Assembly: GCA_041855445.1 (NCBI GenBank)
Contig: JBHAEG010000022.1
Location: forward strand, 1-64,000
From: Faucicola sp041855445
GTDB taxonomy: Bacteria > Pseudomonadota > Gammaproteobacteria > Pseudomonadales > Moraxellaceae
Direction of reading: 5' to 3'
DNA length: 64,000 nt
The translations under genes and the position numbers were made by a program. Under the pieces are notes generated by a model. The model saw nothing but the letters and a program-made list of their open reading frames with translations. It searched no databases and had not been told where the DNA came from. Positions 1-7,307 of this stretch are shown here, piece by piece; positions within the stretch are counted from its first letter, which is position 1, and each line of letters begins with the position of its first letter.

Positions 1-30
1 TTGCTGTTGCTGTTGCTGTTGCTGTTGCTA
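1..30. repeat. Hexanucleotide tandem repeat (TTGCTG), in frame
   Basis: Four perfect TTGCTG units and a fifth ending in A begin at the first base of the window; the array may extend further left. Read on the minus strand within the partial gene it encodes alternating Thr and Ala. Units of six do not shift the frame, so slippage would change protein length, not switch the gene off. Confidence 0.75.
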
Positions 31-136
31 CATTATTATCATTTGAATTTTGCTGAGTATTGGTTAAACGTTTGGTAATTTCTTTAATTGTGACTTCTGC
101 TAGAATTGTTAATAAATTTTTTTGCCAATTTGTCAT
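1..136 (-). CDS. N-terminal part of unknown Ala-Thr repeat protein, cut by window edge
   Basis: An open frame starts at ATG 136-134 and runs off the left edge, giving 45 residues. It begins MTNWQKNLLTILAEV and continues with a short lysine/isoleucine-rich stretch, then an Asn/Gln-rich stretch, then alternating Ala-Thr encoded by a hexanucleotide repeat. An AGG about 10 bases before the ATG could serve as ribosome binding site. The N-terminus has one weakly hydrophobic stretch and is not a clear signal peptide. I do not recognise the family. It is the next gene on the minus strand after the dehydrogenase, but a terminator-like hairpin lies between them. Confidence 0.5.
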   Translation of the reverse strand, partial: MTNWQKNLLTILAEVTIKEITKRLTNTQQNSNDNNVATATATATA

Positions 137-185
137 TCAATGTTTACCTATTTTTGATAATCAAATAAATTGTTATTATCATACT

Positions 186-214
186 AAAAACCGCCTACAA
201 TGTAATGCAGACGG
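186..214 (-). terminator. Rho-independent terminator-like hairpin after the dehydrogenase
   Basis: Positions 209-214 and 191-196 pair over six bases (one G-U) around a 12-base loop. On the minus strand five T follow at 190-186. It lies 52 bases past the dehydrogenase stop codon, before the partial gene. Confidence 0.55.
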
Positions 215-265
215 CTGTAAAAAATGTTGAATTTTTGCAACATCAATCATAAAAAAACAGTATGA

Positions 266-1024
266 TTAGCTCATACGAATTGCACCATCAATACGGATAA
301 CTTCCGCATTTAGATAAGAGTTTTCAATAATATGACCAACCAGTTTTGCAAACTCTTCAGGATTACCTAAACGTTTTGGAAATGGCACAGACTGCTCAAG
401 GCTAGTGCGAGCAGGCTCTGGTAAACTCACGACCATTGGTGTACCAAACACCCCTGGAGCAATCGTCATAATACGGATTTGATGACGTGCTAACTCTCGA
501 GCCAATGGTAACGCCATACCAACAACCCCCGCTTTTGATGCAGAATAACTACCTTGACCAATCTGTCCATCAAAAGCTGCAATCGAAGCAGTATTGATAA
601 TAATACCTTTTTCTTCGCTGGCAGGTTTTTTCGCCAATACGCTTGCAACCAAACGGGCAACATTGAATGAGCCAATTAAATTAACCTCAATGCCCTTACT
701 AAATTTTGCTAAATCTGCTGGATTTCCTTCTTTGTCTAATAATTTTTGTACGACAATAATCCCAGCACAGTTAATTGAACCTGCTAAATCACCAAATTTT
801 GTTAAACCTGCATTAATGGCATTTTGTACATCGGTTTCTGAGGTAATATCACATTTAGCAAATAATGCTTTTTCCCCCAGTTCTGCGACTAATTTATCGC
901 CAGCCTCTTGGTTTAAGTCGGCAACAATAACATTTGCCCCTTGTCCAACGAGAAAACGGGTTGTCGCTTCGCCTAAACCTGACGCACCACCAGTTACTAA
1001 AAAGGTATTATTTTGAATTTGCAT
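266..1024 (-). CDS. SDR-family dehydrogenase, 3-hydroxyacyl-CoA dehydrogenase type II-like
   Basis: A 252-residue short-chain dehydrogenase. The NAD-binding TGxxxGxG motif is at residues 11-18, an NCAG variant of NNAG at 85-88, and the catalytic Ser147-Tyr160-Lys164 set is complete (YSASK). The closest family I recognise is the type II 3-hydroxyacyl-CoA dehydrogenases (HSD10-like), which oxidise 3-hydroxyacyl-CoA to 3-ketoacyl-CoA with NAD in beta-oxidation. This fits the acyl-CoA synthetase 95 bases upstream on the same strand, which would activate the acid substrate. The start is supported by AGGAA about 7 bases ahead. A 15-bp hairpin between the two genes may reduce read-through. Substrate chain length or branching cannot be told from sequence. 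Confidence 0.85.
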   Translation of the reverse strand: MQIQNNTFLVTGGASGLGEATTRFLVGQGANVIVADLNQEAGDKLVAELGEKALFAKCDITSETDVQNAINAGLTKFGDLAGSINCAGIIVVQKLLDKEGNPADLAKFSKGIEVNLIGSFNVARLVASVLAKKPASEEKGIIINTASIAAFDGQIGQGSYSASKAGVVGMALPLARELARHQIRIMTIAPGVFGTPMVVSLPEPARTSLEQSVPFPKRLGNPEEFAKLVGHIIENSYLNAEVIRIDGAIRMS

Positions 1025-1051
1025 AATTATTCCTTCAATGATTACAAAACT

Positions 1052-1094
1052 ATTCTTTCCTTAATTTTTGTTTTTAATTAATTAAGGAAAGAAT
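1052..1094 (-). terminator. 15-bp perfect inverted repeat between acyl-CoA synthetase and dehydrogenase
   Basis: Positions 1052-1066 and 1080-1094 are exact reverse complements with a 13-base loop. On the minus strand only a short TTTT follows after two bases. It sits just past the synthetase stop and just ahead of the dehydrogenase start, so it could be a weak terminator or an mRNA-end stabiliser. Confidence 0.5.
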
Positions 1095-1119
1095 GAATAA
1101 AATAACAAATAAATTTAAA

Positions 1120-2769
1120 TTAATGAGGTAAACTCATATTACGCAACATAAAACGTTGAATTTTACCACTTGGCGTTTTTGGTAAGCTATCAACAAATTC
1201 AATAATTCGTGGATAGGCATGGGCGGATAAACGTTCATGAACCAGATGCTGAATTTCTTTTGCCAATTCATCACTGCCTGTATAGCCTTGTTTTAATACG
1301 ATAAATGACTTAATCACATGACCACGAATTTCGTCAGGCACACCAACTGCCGCATTTTCTGCAACAGCCTCATGCTCCATCACAGTATTTTCAACATCCG
1401 TTGGACCTACACGATAGCCCGCCGTTGTGATAATATCGTCATCACGTCCTGAAAACCAGAATGTGCCATCATCATGTTTTTCAACAATATCACCCGTTAA
1501 GTAATAGTTACCTTCATAAGGGTTTTTTTCATTCCAAGTGTAGCCTTGGAAGAAAAATGAAGGTGAACGACTGACATCAACTGCCAATTGTCCTTGTTCA
1601 CCATTTTTTACTTCGTTAAATTCACTATCAAGAACAACTAAATGATAACCAGGTAATGGTAAGCCCATTGAACCCACAGGCGTTTCATGTTCTAAACTAT
1701 GATGACAACAGCAAGTCATACCAGTTTCAGTTTGTCCATATTGGTCCATAATTGGACAACCCATGTTATCTTTGACCCAGTTTACTACCTCAATATTGAG
1801 CGTTTCACCTGCGGAACTAATGCGTTTTAGTTGAGCTAATTCTTTGGTTTTATTGTCAAAAACACCACTAGATTTCATCATGCGAAATGCTGTTGGCGAG
1901 GCTGCCAAATTGGTAATTTGATGTTTAGTAATAAATTCAAAAGTATGGTCAGCTTTAAAGCCTGACTCATTAAAATGAGTGGTTGCTCCCATTAATAATG
2001 GTCCTGTGATTGCATAGTATAAACCATATGCCCAACCTGGGTCTGCCATATTCCAGAAATTATCATCATCACGCAAACCAACAGCATAGTACATATACAA
2101 ATAAAATGCACTTAATGCTTTTAATGGAACGGCAACGCCTTTAGATTTACCGACTGTGCCAGAAGTAAACATTTGTAAAAATGGTGCTTCCCCTGATAAT
2201 AATACAGGTTCACAATCGCTACTTTGACTTTCTACGACACTAGCAAAGTGCAAATCTTGATGTAAATCAGCCTCTTGTTGTGTGCCAACCATGACCATTT
2301 TTGGCAACTGCTTAATTTCATTGAATTTTTCACGATTATGAGCATCGGTAAATACCACTTTTGTGTCAGCTTTTTCTAAACGGTATTCAATCGCTTCGCA
2401 ACCAAATGCTGTAAACAATGGTTGATAAACGGCACCAATACGCCATGCTCCTAAAATAACAGATAATAATTCAGGCGTGCGAGATAACATTGTGGAAACT
2501 CTATCACCTGCCTTAACACCTAATGATTTAAGTAGATTTGCGACTTTACCACTCATTTCATCAAGTTGAGCATAGGTGAATTTATTGACATTACCGTTGG
2601 TGTCTTCATGAACCAGAGCAATTTTACTAGCTTTGTCAGATTGAGCATGGCGACCGCAACATTCTACATAAGCATTCAGACCATTGACTCGACAACCTGA
2701 TAAAATCTGCTTTTCTAATTGCTCAATGTCAAATTGGGCAAGATAGGCGTCATATAAAATACTTTCCAT
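1120..2769 (-). CDS. AMP-forming acyl-CoA synthetase
   Basis: A 549-residue member of the ANL superfamily, which adenylates a carboxylic acid with ATP and transfers it to CoA. The AMP-binding P-loop is TSGTVGKSKG at residues 202-211. The aromatic/acidic core (YGQTETG), the GRDDD hinge region and the C-terminal catalytic lysine in PKTPSGK (K536) are all present, so the enzyme is complete. The family resemblance is to acetyl/propionyl and medium-chain acyl-CoA synthetases; the exact acid is uncertain. The start has a strong AAGGAG seven bases upstream. The next gene is a 3-hydroxyacyl-CoA dehydrogenase-like SDR, suggesting a small fatty or branched acid catabolic pair. Confidence 0.88.
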   Translation of the reverse strand: MESILYDAYLAQFDIEQLEKQILSGCRVNGLNAYVECCGRHAQSDKASKIALVHEDTNGNVNKFTYAQLDEMSGKVANLLKSLGVKAGDRVSTMLSRTPELLSVILGAWRIGAVYQPLFTAFGCEAIEYRLEKADTKVVFTDAHNREKFNEIKQLPKMVMVGTQQEADLHQDLHFASVVESQSSDCEPVLLSGEAPFLQMFTSGTVGKSKGVAVPLKALSAFYLYMYYAVGLRDDDNFWNMADPGWAYGLYYAITGPLLMGATTHFNESGFKADHTFEFITKHQITNLAASPTAFRMMKSSGVFDNKTKELAQLKRISSAGETLNIEVVNWVKDNMGCPIMDQYGQTETGMTCCCHHSLEHETPVGSMGLPLPGYHLVVLDSEFNEVKNGEQGQLAVDVSRSPSFFFQGYTWNEKNPYEGNYYLTGDIVEKHDDGTFWFSGRDDDIITTAGYRVGPTDVENTVMEHEAVAENAAVGVPDEIRGHVIKSFIVLKQGYTGSDELAKEIQHLVHERLSAHAYPRIIEFVDSLPKTPSGKIQRFMLRNMSLPH

Positions 2770-2932
2770 GGTTTAGCTCCTTGCTATTCTATTGTTAAGT
2801 TACCGTGAAATTAATGAAAAACTGCCGATAAATTAAACAAATAATAATTCATCGCAAAAATAAATATTATATATTTATATGATGCCCAACTTTTTAGTAA
2901 ATATCAAGTATTATGAGATTATTTGTCTCGAT

Positions 2933-3172
2933 TTACTCTAATTCAGCTGTTAGCCAATCTGTTTGGCGAAGCTGTTGGCGAGTTTTTCGCCTTGCTCTTT
3001 TGCGAGCAATAGTAACATCTTCTTTTTCATGCAATCCGCCTTTTTGTAACAATGGATTTAACGCCAAATAATTACGAGGTTTGACAGATTGGTTAGATTG
3101 ACTAACTAAATTTTGTTGTTGCTTGAGTTTTTCGCCAAGCTTTACCAATTGTTTTTGATTATAAAATTTCAT
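2933..3172 (-). CDS. Small basic protein of unknown function, downstream of rtcB
   Basis: A 79-residue protein 25 bases after rtcB on the same strand, likely co-transcribed. It has a Lys/Gln-rich helical N-terminus (residues 8-30), a central ALNPLLQKGGLHEK segment and a strongly basic RKRARRKTRQQLRQ tract near the end. There is no signal peptide or membrane segment. The charge suggests nucleic-acid or ribosome contact, but this is only inference. Some bacteria carry a ribosome-rescue factor (prfH) beside rtcB; this protein has no GGQ motif and is not that. The 163 bases after it, before the acyl-CoA synthetase, hold only AT-rich sequence with no clear hairpin. Confidence 0.65.
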   Translation of the reverse strand: MKFYNQKQLVKLGEKLKQQQNLVSQSNQSVKPRNYLALNPLLQKGGLHEKEDVTIARKRARRKTRQQLRQTDWLTAELE

Positions 3173-3197
3173 GATAACACCTTGAATAAATATTGAA

Positions 3198-4403
3198 TTA
3201 ACCTTTAATACACATCACTTGTTTTAATGTATGCACCACTTCAACCAAATCGCTTTGATTTGCCATGACACTATCAATATCTTTATAAGCTTGTGGGATT
3301 TCATCGATAACGCCTTTATCCTTACGACACTCTATCCCTACAGTTTGGGTTTTTAAGTCATCAAGATTAAAATAACGTATCGCTTTGCCTCGGCTCATTC
3401 GCCGACCTGCTCCATGTGAACAAGAACAAAATGATTCCTGATTGCCCTTACCTTTAACAATATATGACTTTGCTCCCATTGAACCGGGAATAATACCAAG
3501 TTCACCTTCATAGGCAGAAATCGCCCCTTTACGGGTAACATACACATTTTCACCAAAATGATGCTCTTCACTGACATAATTATGATGACAATTAATCGCC
3601 TCTTTAGTTAAAGTAAAATGTGGCAATTCTCGTTGTAATACATTGATAATTAATCGCATCATCTCACGGCGATTTTCTAACGCATAATCTTGAGCCCATT
3701 GTACAGCCTCAAGATAATCATCAAAACTAGTTGAACCTTCAGCAAAATAGGCTAAATCTCTGTCTGGCACATGACCAAAACGGTTTTGCTGTTCCTTTTT
3801 GGCAAGAGTAATAAAGTATTCACCAATACAATTGCCAATGCCTCGACTACCTGAATGCAACATTAGCCAAACATCTTGATTTTCATCAATACACAATTCA
3901 ATAAAATGATTGCCACCACCCAATGTGCCAAGTTGTTTTGCCCAAGTTCGCTCAAAATTTCTTAGCATTTTTAATAAACCTTTGTGTTTATCTGTGATAC
4001 GTTTTAAGCGTTTTGCCAATGGGTCGAGAGTACTCATTTTCACAGTGATACTTTGATGTTGATTAAAACCAACAGGTACTTTTGCCTCGATTGCTGAACG
4101 AATTTTTGCCAAATTATCGGGCAGTTGTTGAGCTTTTAAACTTAGACGTACCGCATTCATGCCACAACCAATATCGACCCCAACTGCCGAAGGAATAATG
4201 GCTTGTTTGGTTGGAATAACGCTACCCACTGTCGCCCCTTTACCAACATGAACATCAGGCATCACTGCGATATGTGAATGAACGAACTGAAGTTGAGCCA
4301 GATTGCGTAATTGATGAATGGCATCATCTTCAATGTCATTAGTAAAAATTTTGACGGGTACGCCATGTTTTGCTGTTTTATTTAAAATTAGTTGAATACT
4401 CAT
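3198..4403 (-). CDS. rtcB: RNA-splicing ligase RtcB
   Basis: A 401-residue full-length RtcB, which joins 2',3'-cyclic phosphate or 3'-phosphate RNA ends to 5'-OH ends using GTP and Mn. The sequence shows the metal-binding DIGCGM (residues 77-82, Cys80), GGGNHFIE (162-169), HSGSRG (183-188) and the guanylylated histidine in CSCSHGAGRR (His330). The family heals RNAs cut during stress, including tRNA and 16S rRNA. No rtcA or rtcR neighbour is present, so the E. coli type of sigma-54 control is not seen. Its start codon has no clear Shine-Dalgarno. The 590-base upstream stretch carries a leader ORF and a terminator that may control it (see 4629-4968). Confidence 0.95.
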   Translation of the reverse strand: MSIQLILNKTAKHGVPVKIFTNDIEDDAIHQLRNLAQLQFVHSHIAVMPDVHVGKGATVGSVIPTKQAIIPSAVGVDIGCGMNAVRLSLKAQQLPDNLAKIRSAIEAKVPVGFNQHQSITVKMSTLDPLAKRLKRITDKHKGLLKMLRNFERTWAKQLGTLGGGNHFIELCIDENQDVWLMLHSGSRGIGNCIGEYFITLAKKEQQNRFGHVPDRDLAYFAEGSTSFDDYLEAVQWAQDYALENRREMMRLIINVLQRELPHFTLTKEAINCHHNYVSEEHHFGENVYVTRKGAISAYEGELGIIPGSMGAKSYIVKGKGNQESFCSCSHGAGRRMSRGKAIRYFNLDDLKTQTVGIECRKDKGVIDEIPQAYKDIDSVMANQSDLVEVVHTLKQVMCIKG

Positions 4404-4588
4404 ATTTATACACTTTTATTTATTTTTTTATTGTAAAATTAATCGATTTTTATCTGTTAATTATTTTTTCAGACAAAATCAACCCCTATCTATATTTGTA
4501 AGAATAAATACAGATTGATTACAATAAAAATCATTAATATTGTTAATAAAAATTAAATAGTAGACTGCTAATAAAAAAGGCAATTGTT

Positions 4589-4618
4589 TTGCGAAATGTC
4601 AAATAATTTTGATAAAAT
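4589..4618 (+). promoter_or_regulatory. Possible plus-strand promoter antisense to the rtcB leader
   Basis: TTGCGA at 4589-4594 and TAAAAT at 4613-4618 are 18 bases apart. A transcript from here would run rightward, antisense to the terminator and the leader ORF. No plus-strand gene follows before 6102, so it would make an antisense RNA. In AT-rich DNA this could be chance. Confidence 0.25.
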
Positions 4619-4628
4619 AGATAGGCAT

Positions 4629-4727
4629 AAAAAAACCTAAGACATGTATCAAATCTATTGCCAATAATCTATCCCTCTAATACTTAGAGAGTTTTAGCAG
4701 TTACATTTGATATGTATGCCTTAGGTT
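4629..4727 (-). terminator. Long-stem terminator between leader ORF and rtcB
   Basis: The arms 4705-4727 and 4634-4654 pair over about 20 bases, with one 2-base bulge and one mismatch. On the minus strand seven T cover positions 4635-4629. The loop contains a second small perfect stem (4675-4680 with 4684-4689). It ends about 226 bases before the rtcB start codon. Confidence 0.75.
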
Positions 4728-4755
4728 GGTTGATATTTCAATAAAAAAATATTGC

Positions 4756-4818
4756 TTATCCAATGACTTTGGCAGACATATCAAGGGTTACATTGATAAT
4801 AAAATTCAGTACAAACAT
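4756..4818 (-). CDS. 20-residue leader or small-protein ORF
   Basis: The ORF encodes MFVLNFIINVTLDMSAKVIG and then TAA. Its GGAGG Shine-Dalgarno (4830-4826) stands seven bases from the ATG, stronger than that of nearly any other gene in this window. A good promoter lies about 115 bases upstream of the ATG. The N-terminal half is hydrophobic (FVLNFIINVTL) but interrupted by Asn, Thr and Asp, so it is a poor membrane toxin candidate, though not excluded. No amino acid is repeated in the way biosynthetic leader peptides repeat theirs. The position between a promoter and a terminator ahead of rtcB favours a regulatory leader peptide. Confidence 0.5.
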   Translation of the reverse strand: MFVLNFIINVTLDMSAKVIG

Positions 4819-4939
4819 GATATATCCTCCATAAGTTGCGGTTTTAATATTTTCTACTAAAAACATTAAAACGAGTGAATTAGAAAATAATTTCGCTTAG
4901 TTATGATTGTTAATATAAACTAAGCGATAAGCTCAAGAT

Positions 4940-4968
4940 AATATAGGCGAAAAATTTATCTTTTGCAA
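4940..4968 (-). promoter_or_regulatory. Sigma-70 promoter of the rtcB leader
   Basis: On the minus strand TTGCAA (4968-4963) and TATATT (4945-4940) are separated by exactly 17 bases. Transcription would start near 4933. It is one of the better promoter matches in the window. Confidence 0.6.
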
Positions 4969-4996
4969 GTAATTTTTCAAAATATTATCTGTATTT

Positions 4997-5818
4997 TTAG
5001 TAACAAGGCGATGTACTGGTATGCCCACCACCCCATTTACGATAGCCTTGGGTATCAATATGTACTGAACCTGTGCTATAAAGTCCTAAACCAAAGTTGT
5101 GCATTTGTCCTTGTTGTTGCCAATAATGACATAGATTGGATACCATATTGCGTTTTTGCCATGGTTGATTGGCATATTCTGGTACCCATATATCCAACGC
5201 ACCATTTGTCAAATGTTTACTTTCACTGGCTCCACCTGCACATCGGTTTAGTCTTGGATTACGATAGACAGAACGAATAACGGTGCTATGTGGAATAAGC
5301 CCTTGATATTTTAATTGTTGTAATAATTGTAGTGTTGGCACAATATTATGCCATAAATGGCGAGGTGGTACTTCAAACGGTTCATGACCACATTTTTCAG
5401 CACTTCTTGCACTGGCAAGCAATTGTTCCATTGGTGGTGCTTCACCTAAATGTTGTACTAAAAAGTGATGATAAGCCATAACTTCTGATTGGCGATATTG
5501 GCTACCATTTAACCAGCGATTAAAGGCTTTATTATCTGATAAATTTAGGGTCGTTGGATAAATGGGCGTGGCTAGTTGTTGGCTGTAATATTGCGGTTGC
5601 GTTTGAAAATGTGGTTGTGTCTGGACTTGTTGTGATTGTGATAATGCTTGTTGTTTTTGTTGAATAAAACTAGTCATGGAGTCGCCACTTCTAATATAGC
5701 CTGAACCTGCTGGTAATGGCTCTGAAGAAGAGGAAAAGAATGCTTGTGCAGTATGTGCTAAAAACGGCACACTAAACAAGACGATACCTTTTGCCATGTG
5801 TTGAGATAATTTACGCAT
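4997..5818 (-). CDS. Exported M15-type D-Ala-D-Ala carboxypeptidase-like protein
   Basis: With the ATG at 5818-5816 the protein has 273 residues; a TTG six codons upstream is a less likely start because purine-rich AGAGAG precedes the ATG. The N-terminus has a basic region, a hydrophobic stretch and HTAQA, a good signal peptidase I site. After a Gln/Ser-rich linker (about 45-80) the C-terminal domain carries SKHLTNGALDIW (His202, Asp209) and SVHID (His253), the zinc-ligand pattern of M15 peptidases such as the M15A/M15_3 group that trim peptidoglycan stems. Role in wall remodelling is inferred. It is divergent from rodA, another cell-wall gene. Confidence 0.75.
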   Translation of the reverse strand: MRKLSQHMAKGIVLFSVPFLAHTAQAFFSSSSEPLPAGSGYIRSGDSMTSFIQQKQQALSQSQQVQTQPHFQTQPQYYSQQLATPIYPTTLNLSDNKAFNRWLNGSQYRQSEVMAYHHFLVQHLGEAPPMEQLLASARSAEKCGHEPFEVPPRHLWHNIVPTLQLLQQLKYQGLIPHSTVIRSVYRNPRLNRCAGGASESKHLTNGALDIWVPEYANQPWQKRNMVSNLCHYWQQQGQMHNFGLGLYSTGSVHIDTQGYRKWGGGHTSTSPCY

Positions 5819-5939
5819 TTTGATACTCTCTTTCAATAGATATAGTATTTTGACTATATTTACAAGTTTTTCAATAATTAACTAACAATAATTGACAATT
5901 AATCAATAGTCAATCATAGATTATTGAACAAATATTAGG

Positions 5940-6091
5940 CTTTAACCAAAAAATGGTTAAAGTTATTTACAAAGACCCAATATCAATAGGTCTTTTTTCG
6001 TGTTAAATTTTTTCACTATTTGAGCAGTGAAAATACTATCAAAAAAAAGCGAAGCAAGATAAACTATTCTTTTCTTTTTCGATAGTTTTTT
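5940..6091 (+). promoter_or_regulatory. Multi-hairpin leader directly ahead of rodA
   Basis: Four inverted repeats follow one another on the plus strand: 5940-5947 with 5955-5962 (8 bp), 5971-5977 with 5989-5995 (7 bp, then TTT), 6010-6017 with 6026-6033 (8 bp), and 6035-6040 with 6081-6086, which ends in a T-run at 6086-6091. The second and last look like intrinsic terminators. The last ends 10 bases before the rodA ATG. A TTGACA at 5892-5897 could be the -35 of a promoter, but the -10 is poor. Confidence 0.45.
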
Positions 6092-6101
6092 ATTACTAAA
6101 T

Positions 6102-7250
6102 ATGTCTAAATTTTCCAACCAGTATCGTTTCTCTCGTCAAAGTAACCATTTTGGTAACGATAGCCAGCCAACAACATGGCAACGGTTGCATCTTGACCCG
6201 TGGTTATTGCTGTTGTTGCTTATTACCGCATTGCTTGCTTTAGCCATTTTATATAGTGCTTCGACTCAAGATATGGCAATGGTCACACGTCAAACAGTTA
6301 GTTACGTGATAGCTTTTGTTGTGATGATTGTCATGGCACAAATTCCACCTAGTATCTACCGAGATTTTACCCCATTTTTTTATGTTTGTGGACTAATTTT
6401 GTTAATTTTAGTTCAACTTATTGGGGAAATTCGTTTAGGAGCTAGGCGTTGGATTGATATTCCAGGTTTTGGCAGTGTGCAACCATCTGAGTTTATGAAA
6501 CTAGGTATGCCAATGTTGTGTGCTTGGTTTTTATCAAAACGAGAGCTTCCACCAAATCTAACAACTGTTTTTATTAGTTTAGCAGCAATTTTGGTGCCTG
6601 TTTTGCTTATTGCTAAGCAACCTGACTTAGGAACGTCACTATTGGTGGCGTCTAGCGGGCTTTTTGTGTTATTTTTTTCAGGGTTGCCTTGGTGGATGAT
6701 TGGTACAGCAACTGCCATTTTTGTACCTTTTGTGCTAATGTCTTGGGAATATTTGTTACATGATTACCAAAAACGGCGGGTGATGACATTATTAGACCCT
6801 GAAGCTGACGCTTTAGGGGCAGGCTGGAATATTATGCAGTCAAAAACTGCGATTGGTTCTGGGGGATTGACAGGAAAAGGATATTTAGAAGGTACGCAAT
6901 CACATTTGCATTTTTTACCAGAAGGACATACAGATTTTATTATTGCCGCTTTTTCTGAAGAGTTTGGATTAATTGGGGTTTGTTTGTTAATGTTTTTGTA
7001 TTTATGTATTTTAGCAAGAACATTATTTATTGCTTATATTTCAACATCAACTTATGGTAAGTTATTGTCTGGAGCGATAGGCATGGCATTTTTTGTATAT
7101 ATTTTTGTCAATGTTGGCATGGTTGGTGGTATTTTACCTGTAGTGGGTGTACCTTTACCATTGATTAGTTATGGTGGTACAGCATTAATTACGCTTATGG
7201 CTGGTTTTGGACTGGTGATGTCAATCGCCTCTCATCAAAATAACCGATAA
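6102..7250 (+). CDS. rodA: Peptidoglycan glycosyltransferase RodA (SEDS family)
   Basis: A 382-residue polytopic membrane protein with about ten hydrophobic segments. The SEDS signature GVPLPLISYGGTAL lies near residues 350-365. RodA polymerises lipid II glycan strands with PBP2 for cell elongation. A cytoplasmic N-terminal tail of about 30 residues precedes the first membrane segment. RodA rather than FtsW is chosen by overall length and by the absence of division genes nearby, so this is moderately firm. No mrdA (PBP2) is adjacent. There is no Shine-Dalgarno at the ATG; the leader ends in a terminator-like hairpin just upstream, which may limit expression. Confidence 0.88.
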   Translation: MSKFSNQYRFSRQSNHFGNDSQPTTWQRLHLDPWLLLLLLITALLALAILYSASTQDMAMVTRQTVSYVIAFVVMIVMAQIPPSIYRDFTPFFYVCGLILLILVQLIGEIRLGARRWIDIPGFGSVQPSEFMKLGMPMLCAWFLSKRELPPNLTTVFISLAAILVPVLLIAKQPDLGTSLLVASSGLFVLFFSGLPWWMIGTATAIFVPFVLMSWEYLLHDYQKRRVMTLLDPEADALGAGWNIMQSKTAIGSGGLTGKGYLEGTQSHLHFLPEGHTDFIIAAFSEEFGLIGVCLLMFLYLCILARTLFIAYISTSTYGKLLSGAIGMAFFVYIFVNVGMVGGILPVVGVPLPLISYGGTALITLMAGFGLVMSIASHQNNR

Positions 7251-7259
7251 AATTAACAT

Positions 7260-7305
7260 AAATAGGCAAGGATAGTGAAAAATCTTGTCCTTGCCTATTT
7301 TTTTT
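7260..7305. terminator. Strong bidirectional terminator between rodA and HIT gene
   Basis: A 13-bp perfect stem (7260-7272 with 7288-7300) is followed on the plus strand by more T to 7305. On the minus strand the AAA at 7262-7260 reads as TTT. It serves the convergent rodA and HIT genes. Confidence 0.85.
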
Positions 7306-7307
7306 AA

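Larger units (their letters stand above)
4629..4933 (-). ncRNA. Structured leader RNA upstream of rtcB (attenuator-like or small-protein mRNA)
   Basis: From the predicted transcription start near 4933 to the terminator T-run at 4629 the RNA would be about 300 bases. In order it holds a 10-bp perfect hairpin (4893-4902 with 4918-4927), an 8-bp perfect hairpin (4841-4848 with 4865-4872) just ahead of the ribosome binding site, a 20-codon ORF, and the terminator. Within the ORF, 4771-4784 is complementary at 13 of 14 bases to 4707-4720, which is part of the terminator 5' arm. The two pairings exclude each other, as in attenuators. Confidence 0.55.

Noticed and set aside
594..1016. 140-codon plus-strand frame
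   Set aside because: Antisense to the SDR gene, whose motifs are complete.
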